Shown here in pieces: positions 24,449-32,469 of a stretch of DNA of 32,469 bases. Position numbers and translations under genes: made by a program. The first letter of the stretch is position 1. Each line of letters begins with the position of its first letter. This stretch comes from Deltaproteobacteria bacterium (GTDB lineage: Bacteria; Acidobacteriota; Holophagae; Holophagales; Holophagaceae), in contig JAIFMW010000076.1 in the NCBI GenBank assembly GCA_020048105.1, forward strand, positions 1 to 32,469, read 5' to 3'. The notes under the pieces are model-generated. The model saw only the letters and a program-made list of their open reading frames with translations, searched no databases and was not told the DNA's origin.

Positions 24449-26596
24449 ATGAATCCCATGGCTCGCACATCCCTTCGTCCAGACGAAATACTGAACCGCG
24501 AACTTTCGTGGCTCGCATTTAACGAGCGTGTGCTGGCCGAGGCCGAAGACCCCTCGTTGCCCCTGCTGGAGCGGGTTAAATTCTTGGCCATTGTCTCTAG
24601 CAACTGGGACGAGTTTTTCATGGTGCGCGTGGCGGGTATCTGGCGCCAGATCGATGCGGGTATCACCAAGCCCGGCCCCGATGGCCACACGCCACGGCAA
24701 CTCATGGGCAAGGTCTCCACGCGCATCCATGAACTTTCCGCCCGTCAGCATGGCCTTTTTCATCAGACGATCGAACCCCGGCTCAACGCCGAAGGCATTT
24801 TCATTTTGAAGCCCGAGCAGTTGGACGTGCCGCAAAAGGACTTCATCCGCGACTACTTTGAACGCAACCTGCATCCGCTGATCACACCCCTGGCCGTGGA
24901 TACGGGGCACCCCTTTCCCCGCTTGGGTAATCGTGCCTTGGTGCTGATGGCCGAACTCGAGCCCGATGAAAACCTGGGCGACGAAGGGCTGCCGGTTTCC
25001 GAACTCTCCATCATCCACGTGCCCACCACCGTGGCACCGCGCTTCCTGAGAGTGCCCAGCCTGGAGGGTCATTTCGTTTTCGTCATCCTGGAAGACGTTA
25101 TCCGCATGCATCTGCCACGGATTTTTCAGGGCTATGTCATCAAGAATTGCCACGCCCTACGGGTGACGCGGGACACCGATTTGCCCCTGGAAGAAGATCC
25201 CTTTGAAGACCTGATGAAAACAGTGGAAGAACATCTCCGCAGCCGCCGCCGAGGTGCGGTGGTGCGGCTTCAGTACGAGCGGGGCCTTAGTCAGAACCTG
25301 ATGGATACCCTCACCGAGGAACTGGAACTAAGCCCCGAGGACCTCTATCCCACGGAAGGCTTCGCCGCTTTTTCAGACCTCATGCAGCTCTTTGGTCAAC
25401 TGGATCTGCCCCACCTCAAAGACGCGGCCATGCCGCCGTTGCCCGTGCCGCAATTGGAGGCCAGTCCCACCGTTTTTGAAGCCATCGCCAAGGGCGATAT
25501 TTTGCTGCACCATCCCTTTCAGAGCTTTGACGATTCCGTAGTGCGGTTTGTGCGCGAGGCGGCCGAGGATCCCAAGGTTCTGGCCATCAAGATGACGCTG
25601 TATCGAATGAGTGCCGCCAGCCCCGTGGCCGCAGCCTTGGAGCGAGCCGCCGAACGCGGTAAACAGGTCGCCGCCATCGTGGAACTGCGCGCCCGCTTCG
25701 ATGAAGAGGCCAATATCGCCTGGGCACGACGGCTCGAAAAGGCTGGGGTGCACGTGGTTTACGGGCTGCCTGCCTATAAGACCCACGGCAAGGCTTGTCT
25801 CGTCATTCGCCAGGAACCCGGCGGCATCAAGCGCTATTGCCATCTGGCTACGGGCAACTACAACGAGCGCACCAGCCGACTCTATTCCGATCTGGGCTAC
25901 TTCACGGCTCGGCCCGAATTCGGTGAAGATCTTTCGAATCTTTTCAACCTGCTCACCGGCTACACCCGGCCCCCCCGCTTCAATCACCTCATTCTGGCCC
26001 CCACGCATTTCCGGGATGGCATCCTGCACCGCATTCGCCGGGAACAGGGGCACGCTCAGGCTGGAAAGCCAGCTCGGCTGATTCTAAAAATGAACGCTTT
26101 GGTTGATCCGGCCATGATTCAGGCTCTGTACGAAGCCAGCCAGGATGGCGTTCAGGTGGATCTCATCGTGCGGGGCACCTGCTGTCTCAAGCCAGGCGTA
26201 GCAGGCCTTTCCGAGAATATTCGGGTCATCAGCATCATCGACCGCTTCCTGGAGCACGCCCGCATCTACCATTTTGCCAATGCGGGCGAGCCCGAAACAC
26301 TGCTGGCCAGCGGAGATCTCATGCCCCGCAACCTGGATAACCGCGTGGAAATCGCCTTCCCCTTGGTGGATCCCATCGTGGCCGCACAAGTGGCGGAGCT
26401 TCTGGAACTCCAGATCCACGACACCGTAAAGGGACGGATGCTCGGCCCCAATGGCGAGGTCCTGCGGCGGGGCCTGGATCCAACTTGGCCACTCCTGCGC
26501 AGTCAAACGCGCACCTATGAGCACGGGCTGCTCGCCACCGGTGCGCGCAATGTCACCGTTAAGCTGCAAGACCTTAATGGCGAGGATGGCCTCTGA
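24449..26596 (+). CDS. ppk1: Polyphosphate kinase 1
   Basis: The protein has about 715 residues from ATG 24449; ATG 24458 (MARTSLRPDE) is equally possible and no Shine-Dalgarno favours either. A CATAAT at 24445-24450 would put a transcription start near 24458, so the mRNA may be leaderless. N-terminal domain: LNRELSWLAFNERVL and SNWDEFFMVRVAG. The core contains HHPFQSFDDSVVRFVREAA, KMTLYRMS, the autophosphorylated His in YKTHGK, HLATGNYNERTSRLYSD and the second conserved His in HARIYHFAN. The C-terminal part has NLDNRVEIAFPL. It polymerises the gamma-phosphate of ATP into inorganic polyphosphate, reversibly, in phosphate storage and stress responses. The gene is divergent from rplY; mrp follows 42 nt downstream. 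Confidence 0.96.
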   Translation: MNPMARTSLRPDEILNRELSWLAFNERVLAEAEDPSLPLLERVKFLAIVSSNWDEFFMVRVAGIWRQIDAGITKPGPDGHTPRQLMGKVSTRIHELSARQHGLFHQTIEPRLNAEGIFILKPEQLDVPQKDFIRDYFERNLHPLITPLAVDTGHPFPRLGNRALVLMAELEPDENLGDEGLPVSELSIIHVPTTVAPRFLRVPSLEGHFVFVILEDVIRMHLPRIFQGYVIKNCHALRVTRDTDLPLEEDPFEDLMKTVEEHLRSRRRGAVVRLQYERGLSQNLMDTLTEELELSPEDLYPTEGFAAFSDLMQLFGQLDLPHLKDAAMPPLPVPQLEASPTVFEAIAKGDILLHHPFQSFDDSVVRFVREAAEDPKVLAIKMTLYRMSAASPVAAALERAAERGKQVAAIVELRARFDEEANIAWARRLEKAGVHVVYGLPAYKTHGKACLVIRQEPGGIKRYCHLATGNYNERTSRLYSDLGYFTARPEFGEDLSNLFNLLTGYTRPPRFNHLILAPTHFRDGILHRIRREQGHAQAGKPARLILKMNALVDPAMIQALYEASQDGVQVDLIVRGTCCLKPGVAGLSENIRVISIIDRFLEHARIYHFANAGEPETLLASGDLMPRNLDNRVEIAFPLVDPIVAAQVAELLELQIHDTVKGRMLGPNGEVLRRGLDPTWPLLRSQTRTYEHGLLATGARNVTVKLQDLNGEDGL

Positions 26597-26638
26597 ACAA
26601 CGCCTCGCGACGTGGCATCCTAGGAGATGGAGAACTCC

Positions 26639-27685
26639 ATGACCAAGATCAGCCGCGCCGCCATTTTCGATGCCCTTAACGCCTGGGAAGTCCCGGGAGC
26701 CAAGACCAGCCTCGTGGGGTTGAAGGCCGTGAAAGGCATCGACCTGGACGGTGGCAAGGTGATGCTCGCCCTGCAACTGCTGGATGCCTACAAGGATCGC
26801 GAGGAGGTAATCCGACTCGCGCTGCACGAAAAACTCGGTGCCGTGACCGGAGTCGAGGAAGTCGATCTGGACTTCACCTGGGAACGCACACCGGAAGCCG
26901 ATTTCAAGAATCTGCTCCCCACGGTGAAATGCGCCGTGGTGGTGGGCAGTGGCAAGGGTGGCGTGGGCAAGAGCACCGTGGCCGCCAACCTCGCCTGCGC
27001 CGCAGCACGCCTGGGTCTCAAAGTCGGCCTTCTGGATTCTGATATCTACGGCCCCAGCATGGCCATGATGTTCGGCATCAAGGATGGCCCCGAAGGAACG
27101 CCGGACGGCAAGATCAAGCCCATCGAAAAATTCGGCCTCAAACTCATGTCCATGGGCTTTCTCATTGACGAAGACCGGCCCGTGGTGTGGCGCGGCCCGA
27201 TGCTCAACAAGGCCCTCCAGCAGTTTCTGGGGGATGTGCTTTGGGGCGACCTGGACATTCTCTTCATCGATTTACCCCCCGGCACCGGCGATGTGCAGAT
27301 CACGCTGGTGCAAAACGCCAAGAGTGTCATTGACAAGGGCGGCGCCATCGTGGTGAGCACGCCCCAGGATGTGGCTTTCTTGGATGCCAAAAAGGCCATT
27401 GGGCTCTTCAAAACGGTGGAAACACCCATCCTCGGCGTGATCGAAAACATGTCGAGCTTCCTGTGCCCCCATTGCAAAGGCGAAACCCATATCTTCGGCC
27501 ACGGCGGCGTAAAGACTGCCGCCTACCACATGGGCCTGCCCTTCCTGGGTGAGATCCCCATTGATCTCGAAATTCGCGCAGGCAGCGACCAGGGCACACC
27601 CTTGGTGGTGGGCCATCCCGATAGCCCCCAGAGCAAGGTCTTCATGGAAATGGCTGGGGCCCTTAAATCACGGCTAAATCTGTAG
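26639..27685 (+). CDS. apbC: Mrp/NBP35-family Fe-S cluster carrier P-loop ATPase
   Basis: The chosen start is ATG 26639 with GGAG 6 nt upstream; the ATG at 26627 sits directly on a Shine-Dalgarno-like GGAG. The product is 348 residues. The N-terminal DUF59/MIP18-like domain (about 1-85) is followed by the deviant Walker A motif GSGKGGVGKS (103-112), LLDSDIYGPS, DLPPGTGD, the family-typical VSTPQDVAFLDAKK, and ENMSSFLCPHC with the CxxC that bridges a [4Fe-4S] cluster between two subunits. The C-terminal part has GEIPIDLEIR. It delivers Fe-S clusters to apoproteins in the cytoplasm. The DUF59 domain here is short and lacks an obvious DPE-type motif, so that half is divergent. Confidence 0.94.
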   Translation: MTKISRAAIFDALNAWEVPGAKTSLVGLKAVKGIDLDGGKVMLALQLLDAYKDREEVIRLALHEKLGAVTGVEEVDLDFTWERTPEADFKNLLPTVKCAVVVGSGKGGVGKSTVAANLACAAARLGLKVGLLDSDIYGPSMAMMFGIKDGPEGTPDGKIKPIEKFGLKLMSMGFLIDEDRPVVWRGPMLNKALQQFLGDVLWGDLDILFIDLPPGTGDVQITLVQNAKSVIDKGGAIVVSTPQDVAFLDAKKAIGLFKTVETPILGVIENMSSFLCPHCKGETHIFGHGGVKTAAYHMGLPFLGEIPIDLEIRAGSDQGTPLVVGHPDSPQSKVFMEMAGALKSRLNL

Positions 27686-27750
27686 AACTTTCTGCCGCCA
27701 TACTCCTACAGTTATTCAAGGGCCAGGGTCATTGGGCCGTTGAGGAATTC

Positions 27751-30700
27751 GTGAAACGTGCAATTTTCAGCTGCCTGCTCGGGATCGCGGCCTGTTTTGG
27801 GCTGCTGGGCGGAGCGCCACCACCGCCCTTGAAGGCGCCTCCCGGCATCATGGCTTTCCGCAGTTTCGGAGTCGACCAAGGCCTTAGCAACCTCTCTACT
27901 GTGGCCATGGCACAAGACCACGATGGATTTCTCTGGGTGGGCACCGAGGATGGACTCTTCCGCCAGGAGGGTGATAAATTTCGCCGTTTTGGGGAAGCCG
28001 AAGGTTTGCCTTCGGCGCGCATCGACCCCAACGGCATCTCCGTTGGGAAAACTCGCGGCCTCTGGGTTTCTACGTCGCGGGGCCTAGTTTTCTGGGATGG
28101 GCTGAGCTTTCTTCGACCCTCCGCCATGGGAATGAAGGGGCTCGATGGCCGACCGGCAACCTGTCTGCCTCAGGGCGGGGTCATTCTGTCGGATCAGCCC
28201 AGCAACACACGCTTCCTTGGCCTGGATGGCCATGATTTCACGCCCCTAAGCGGCCTTCCCTGGGGCAATGGCCTCACCGCTTCGACGTATTCTGCGGAAC
28301 AAGATTTGTTCTTAGCCGCACTCGGGCAGGAACTCTGGGCTCGCCATCGAGGTGTTTGGTCCCATCGCGATCTTTCTCCCTTCCTGGGCCAAGACATCCG
28401 GGTTTTGCGCATCGACAGCAAGGGGCAGATCTGGATGCGCTGCACCGAGCGCCTCGCCAAAATGGCCAATTTGAACGCTACCGTCGAAAGCCTTACGACC
28501 CCGATTCCGCTTGCCGCCGTTAATTCCTCAAATTTGGGGGTAGATGGCCAAGGGCGACTCTGGACCAATGCCCCCCAAGGCTTGGTCTGGTTAGATGGGC
28601 AAAACTCCGGCGTCATCGGCCTGAACGAGGGGCTTCCCCAGGGGGGGGCCGTAGTGCTCTGTGTGGATCACCAAGGCACCGTCTGGATCGGGGGCGAAGG
28701 TTGCCACAAGCTCCTAGGCGAGGGACTTTGGACAGGTTGGACTCGCAAACAAGGCTTGCCGACCGATATTGTTTGGACCATAACTCGGACTCAAGACGGG
28801 CTTCTTTGGGCAGGCACAGCTGCCGGCCTTGCGAGAGGGGACGAACGTGGGTGGAAAATGCTTCCCCAAACCCACGGTAACCAGTTCATGGCCTTGGCCG
28901 AGGATGTCGATGGCAACCTCTGGGCCGGACACCTTCGATCCACCGAACGCCCCGCCGGGCTCTCAGTGCGAGCGAAAGGCGCTTCCGTGCTTCAACCGGT
29001 CTCCATTCCAGGGTTGATTCCGGAAGGCAGCGTGGCTTCGCTGCTGGCGGAAGGCACCACTCTTTGGGTAGGAACCACATCCGCAGGGCTCCTTCGTGCC
29101 ACAAGAAAAGGCACATCACTCACGTTCCAACCCATCACCATTGGCAATTGGCCTAGGCTCGACAGCATCCAACGCATCATTTCGGACGGCCATCAAGGGC
29201 TTTGGGTGGCCGGCTCGCATGGCCTAGCCCACTGGAATGGTCAGACCTGGGTCACCCTCGACAAGTCCTCAGGGCTACCCGAAGATACCGCCCTGACAAT
29301 TGCTGCCATGCCGAACGGCGAGGCTTGGGCCAGCTTTACCGAAGCCATTGCGCTGGTTCGAATTCGTCGGCAGGGTGAACGCCTGGAACTCTTGGAAACC
29401 CTTCGCGCTCCCCACCCCTTACTCAAGAATCCCATTATCACGATGATCAGTCAGCTAGATGGCATTCTCTGGCTGGGCACTTCCCGAGGCCTGTTGAGGT
29501 GGGATGGCCACCGCGTAGAACGCTACGGTCGGCACACGGGCTTACCCGGTGAGGACTGTGCTCAAAATGCGCTGTGGTTCGACCCCAATGGGGATGTCTG
29601 GGTAGGACTCAGCGTTGGCTTGGCGAAGGGGCGACTGGCCTTGCGCACCGGTGATCAGACCCCGCCACCGGCGCAGATTTTTGCAGCTCGACGCGGTGAT
29701 GAGCAATCTGTTCTTGTCGATAAGGCTGATCGCCTCATCCCATGGGCCTTCCGGACACTCACCTTCAACTATGGCCCCAAGGGTTCCCTTCGCACGGAGG
29801 ACCTGTCCTACCAGGTTCGTCTCATCGGAATCGAGGATCGCTGGCGTGACACCACTCTCCCCGAGTCCCGTTATCCCAGCCTGGGTGCGGGCGTTTATCG
29901 TTTTGAAGTTCGGACCGTCAATTCCGTCGGCGAAACCGGCGGGCTTTCCAGCGTGGATTTTCGCATCCTGGCACCCTGGTGGCTGCGTCCCTGGTTCCTG
30001 GTCCTGGCGGGACTCTTGGTCGTTGGGCTGAGTCTGCTTGGTTTTCGTTGGCGCACGCAGCTCCTGCGTCGACACAATCTGCAGCTCGAAGCCTTGGTCC
30101 ATGCCCGCACTCTCGAATTAGAGATCGCCAATTCCTCGCTGCTGGAAGCCAGTCTCATCGATCCACTGACGGGGTTACACAATCGCCGCTTCCTGTCCAT
30201 GACCATGCCTGAAGAAGAAATTCGGCTTCACCGCATGTTCCGCAATTACCTCCAAAAGGGCGAGAATCCGCTTAACCGCAACGAAGATCTGGTGCTATTC
30301 CTCGGGGATCTGGATCATTTCAAGCATGTCAACGACACCTACGGTCATGCCGCTGGGGATCTGGTGCTGCAGCAAACGGCCCAGGTTCTGCGCGGGGTAT
30401 GCCGCACCTCGGACACGCTGGTGCGCTGGGGCGGCGAGGAATTTCTCTTGGTTGCCAAGCGTTCGGATCGGGAGAAGGCTCATCAGATTGCCGAGAAACT
30501 TTGTCAGGCAATGCGTTACCACACCTTCGTACTACCCGATGAGCAGACGTTGCACTGCACCATGTCCATCGGATACGCCGCCTTCCCCATCCTGGATCAA
30601 CACCCCGAGGCCATGACCTGGGAAGACACGTTGCAGGTGGCCGATCAATGCATGTATGCCGCCAAGCACGCGGGTCGGGATGGCTGGGTAGGCATGCACA

Positions 30701-30843
30701 CCCCCGGTCCCGTGGATGCTCCCGATATTGCTTCGCGCTTCCGTGTAGATCTCGAAAGTCTGGTTCGGGAAGGCCAAGCCCAGATCTCCAGCAGTTTCCC
30801 CGAGGGCAGAGCCTTTGGCGGAAGAGATATCCGCATCGAATAG
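27751..30843 (+). CDS. Propeller-type sensor diguanylate cyclase (Reg_prop, Y_Y_Y, GGDEF), copy 2
   Basis: The 1030-residue protein has a GTG start with GAGGA 5 nt upstream. A signal peptide spans 1-22. The Reg_prop repeats begin with AFRSFGVDQGLSNLSTVAMAQD and FLWVGTEDGLFRQEG, closely matching copy 1, and continue to about 630. Then come Y_Y_Y (LGAGVYRFEVRTVNS), one membrane helix (about 750-770), a short coil and the GGDEF domain. GGEEF lies at 894-898 and I-site RTSD five residues before it. NDTYGHAAGD has the Asp expected of a c-di-GMP-forming enzyme. Compared with copy 1 the propeller sequence is much more diverged than the cyclase, suggesting a different ligand with the same output. Its stop codon directly abuts the stop of the convergent MFS gene. 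Confidence 0.94.
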   Translation: MKRAIFSCLLGIAACFGLLGGAPPPPLKAPPGIMAFRSFGVDQGLSNLSTVAMAQDHDGFLWVGTEDGLFRQEGDKFRRFGEAEGLPSARIDPNGISVGKTRGLWVSTSRGLVFWDGLSFLRPSAMGMKGLDGRPATCLPQGGVILSDQPSNTRFLGLDGHDFTPLSGLPWGNGLTASTYSAEQDLFLAALGQELWARHRGVWSHRDLSPFLGQDIRVLRIDSKGQIWMRCTERLAKMANLNATVESLTTPIPLAAVNSSNLGVDGQGRLWTNAPQGLVWLDGQNSGVIGLNEGLPQGGAVVLCVDHQGTVWIGGEGCHKLLGEGLWTGWTRKQGLPTDIVWTITRTQDGLLWAGTAAGLARGDERGWKMLPQTHGNQFMALAEDVDGNLWAGHLRSTERPAGLSVRAKGASVLQPVSIPGLIPEGSVASLLAEGTTLWVGTTSAGLLRATRKGTSLTFQPITIGNWPRLDSIQRIISDGHQGLWVAGSHGLAHWNGQTWVTLDKSSGLPEDTALTIAAMPNGEAWASFTEAIALVRIRRQGERLELLETLRAPHPLLKNPIITMISQLDGILWLGTSRGLLRWDGHRVERYGRHTGLPGEDCAQNALWFDPNGDVWVGLSVGLAKGRLALRTGDQTPPPAQIFAARRGDEQSVLVDKADRLIPWAFRTLTFNYGPKGSLRTEDLSYQVRLIGIEDRWRDTTLPESRYPSLGAGVYRFEVRTVNSVGETGGLSSVDFRILAPWWLRPWFLVLAGLLVVGLSLLGFRWRTQLLRRHNLQLEALVHARTLELEIANSSLLEASLIDPLTGLHNRRFLSMTMPEEEIRLHRMFRNYLQKGENPLNRNEDLVLFLGDLDHFKHVNDTYGHAAGDLVLQQTAQVLRGVCRTSDTLVRWGGEEFLLVAKRSDREKAHQIAEKLCQAMRYHTFVLPDEQTLHCTMSIGYAAFPILDQHPEAMTWEDTLQVADQCMYAAKHAGRDGWVGMHTPGPVDAPDIASRFRVDLESLVREGQAQISSSFPEGRAFGGRDIRIE

Positions 30844-32034
30844 TTACGCTTTGCCTCGAGCCCGAATGAGTCGGTAGGCCAGCGGCAAAGCCAGAGCAGC
30901 GGCGAGGGCGGCCACGGCCCAACCCGCTCGGTATGCCACTACGCCCCAGGCTCGTTCGCCGTGGCCAATGACCATGCCGATCAATAGGCTGCCCAGACCG
31001 ATTCCCGAATCAAAGGAAAACAGCGTCGCGCCAAAGGCGGCGCCCCGGCGTTCCGGATGAATAACCTCCAGCACATGGGTGCTCACCAAGGTATGCACCA
31101 TGCTATAGCCAGCCCCGTAAACCGTTGCCGACAGTGCGTGTCGCAGCACGCCTCCCGGAAAAATCGCCAAAAGTAAGAGCCCCAGAAAGGCGCCCCAGAG
31201 CATCCTGGGCAACAATTTGACCGGATCCGAGCCAAATCCAATGCGCGTCATCACGATGCGCATGCCCACCATGCCAATGGCCATGCAGGTAAGAAAGGCT
31301 GCGGTGGTGGGCAGCCCGAGAAAGGGCTGGAAGTTCAATTTCAGGGCTTCCTGGGCCGTGTAGGTGCCAAGGGCGCCATAGCCCAGCGCGGTAGCAAAGA
31401 GTACCGAGCATGGCCGAAGCATCTTCCGTTCGGGCATTTGCAGCACGCTACGACGTTCGCGATCCGCCCGGTCCTTGGGCAGGCTGGTGGCTAGCAGGGC
31501 CAAAACAACGAAGAGAATCGCGAGAATCCAGGTGACAGAGGAAAAGCCCCATTGTCGGTACTCAGCCAGACCGATCATGGGGCCAAAGATCACGCCACCT
31601 GGACTGGCCAAACCGTAGAGCGTCAAACCGTCGGCGCGTCGATCCTCGGGTAACACGCCGCCCAGAGTAGACATGGTGCCGGTCAATAGCCCCGACCACA
31701 CCACACCATGCGGCAGGGCCAACACGTAGATCCAAATCCGATTTTGGATGAAGCCGTAGCTGCCCACACAAATCGCAAACAGAAAGGCGGTCACCACCAC
31801 CATGCGCCGCTGCCCCACTCGATCGCCCAAGGGGCCCGTAAATAGGGCTCCCACGGCCGATCCCGCAGTGAAGACCGACAAGAAGCGTCCACTCTCTTCC
31901 ACGCTGGCGCCCAAATCCAGCAGCCGGAGCGGCACGGTGGGAAACAGCTGAAAGGCCGCAAAAAACGTAAGAAAGGTGAGCCCGAACAGCAGGGTGAAGG
32001 CAGGGGTGAAGAGGCGAGGGCGAGAATCCGGCAT
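30844..32034 (-). CDS. MFS transporter, tandem copy 1
   Basis: The 396-residue protein has about twelve hydrophobic segments. The loop between helices 2 and 3 carries the MFS motif A-like GPLGDRVGQRRMVV. Helix content continues through FLFAICVGSYGF, VVWSGLLTGTMSTLGG and YGLASPGGVIFGPMIGLAEY, and the second half has VYGAGYSMVHTLVSTHVLEVIHPERRGAAFG. The start ATG has only TGAGG 2 nt upstream, so the ribosome site is poor; it is 4 nt after the stop of the preceding MFS gene and may depend on coupling. Substrate is unknown; the PERRGAAFG loop is typical of drug/sugar-efflux-like MFS members. Confidence 0.9.
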   Translation of the reverse strand: MPDSRPRLFTPAFTLLFGLTFLTFFAAFQLFPTVPLRLLDLGASVEESGRFLSVFTAGSAVGALFTGPLGDRVGQRRMVVVTAFLFAICVGSYGFIQNRIWIYVLALPHGVVWSGLLTGTMSTLGGVLPEDRRADGLTLYGLASPGGVIFGPMIGLAEYRQWGFSSVTWILAILFVVLALLATSLPKDRADRERRSVLQMPERKMLRPCSVLFATALGYGALGTYTAQEALKLNFQPFLGLPTTAAFLTCMAIGMVGMRIVMTRIGFGSDPVKLLPRMLWGAFLGLLLLAIFPGGVLRHALSATVYGAGYSMVHTLVSTHVLEVIHPERRGAAFGATLFSFDSGIGLGSLLIGMVIGHGERAWGVVAYRAGWAVAALAAALALPLAYRLIRARGKA

Positions 32035-32038
32035 GGCC

Positions 32039-32469
32039 TCAGTTTGGCAGAGGCGAACCTTGGCTCGATGGCTTCAGCACTTTTGGCGCAATCAGCAAGC
32101 ATCCCACCACGGCCAGCCCGCCCAAGGCCCAACCCCAGCGATAACCCGCCACCAGTCCCCAATGACTGCCAATGCGTTCCATGGCCCAGCCCAGCACCAG
32201 CGCGCCCACCGCCTGTCCCATGTCGTAGCTGAAATACAACACGCCCACCGCCACCCCCCGGCGATCCGGCTTTGCCCGATCAATCATGTACATGAACATC
32301 AGCGTATGCACCATGCCGTAGCCCGCCCCGTACACCAACCCGCCCAGAATGTGCCGGACCGTGCCTCCGGGCAGCAGAGCCAATAGAGCCATGCCCGCTA
32401 TCGTCACGCCCAACATCGGCGCCAACATTCGCATGGGTTGCTTGCCCAGGCCCACGAAACCCAAGACTA
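32039..32469 (-). CDS. MFS transporter, tandem copy 2, N-terminal part outside window
   Basis: The frame is open from the right edge to a TGA at 32039-32041; about 143 residues, the last four to five helices, are visible. The sequence parallels the end of the downstream transporter: PGGTVRHILGGLVYGAGYGMVHTL, PDRRGVAVGVLYFSYDMGQAVGAL and WGLVAGYRWGWALGGLAVV each have a counterpart in the other copy. It therefore arose by tandem duplication. The stop is 4 nt before the next start, indicating an operon. Substrate is unknown. Confidence 0.88.
   Translation of the reverse strand, partial: VLGFVGLGKQPMRMLAPMLGVTIAGMALLALLPGGTVRHILGGLVYGAGYGMVHTLMFMYMIDRAKPDRRGVAVGVLYFSYDMGQAVGALVLGWAMERIGSHWGLVAGYRWGWALGGLAVVGCLLIAPKVLKPSSQGSPLPN

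Overview
The window looks like chromosomal DNA of a Gram-negative, high-GC (roughly 60%, by eye) environmental bacterium. Features in favour are a lipoprotein signal, secreted beta-propeller proteins, a multihaem-style cytochrome protein, a Gram-negative-type SIS isomerase-like protein and propeller-GGDEF sensors. My best guess is Acidobacteriota, Holophaga/Geothrix-like. That is inferred from gene style only; there is no rRNA or other decisive marker. No tRNA, rRNA, CRISPR array, integrase, transposase or prophage gene was seen.

Layout. 1-4371 (minus strand): a P460-type cytochrome fused to a four-helix membrane domain, a small secreted protein, and a large secreted Asp-box (BNR) propeller/Ig-like protein that runs off the left edge. 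4470-6219 (plus): a GmhA/DiaA-like SIS protein followed closely by a HemW-type radical SAM protein. 6345-11201 (plus): a tight five-gene run of LytS-type histidine kinase, secreted protein of unknown function, CPBP (CAAX-like) membrane protease, LytTR response regulator and proline iminopeptidase, closed by a strong hairpin. 11528-15411 (plus): a secreted M6-like metalloprotease with a C-terminal dockerin-like EF-hand motif, followed 11 nt later by a lipoprotein with a cohesin-like pattern. 15505-17749: dedA, a 332-nt non-coding stretch with a perfect 18-bp inverted repeat, a secreted Gln/Lys-rich protein (minus) and smpB (plus).

17833-20892 (minus) and 27751-30843 (plus) encode two paralogous receptors of about 1020-1030 residues: periplasmic Reg_prop propeller, Y_Y_Y, one membrane helix and a GGEEF diguanylate cyclase domain. 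They bracket a housekeeping block: a small membrane protein and marC (minus); the ribosomal cluster rplY-pth-rpsF-rpsR (minus), with a putative S6:S18 autoregulatory leader and a clean terminator; then ppk and mrp/apbC (plus). The right edge holds two tandem paralogous MFS transporters (minus), the second cut by the window end.

The observations most worth following up are these. The essential-type gene pth has no start codon and lacks its first conserved motif, and a palindrome sits exactly where that 5' end should be. The GmhA-like protein lacks the conserved metal-binding/catalytic glutamate. The dockerin-like protease next to a cohesin-like lipoprotein could be a self-contained surface-anchoring pair. 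A LytS/LytTR pair is split by a secreted protein and a membrane protease, which suggests a protein-signal sensing circuit.
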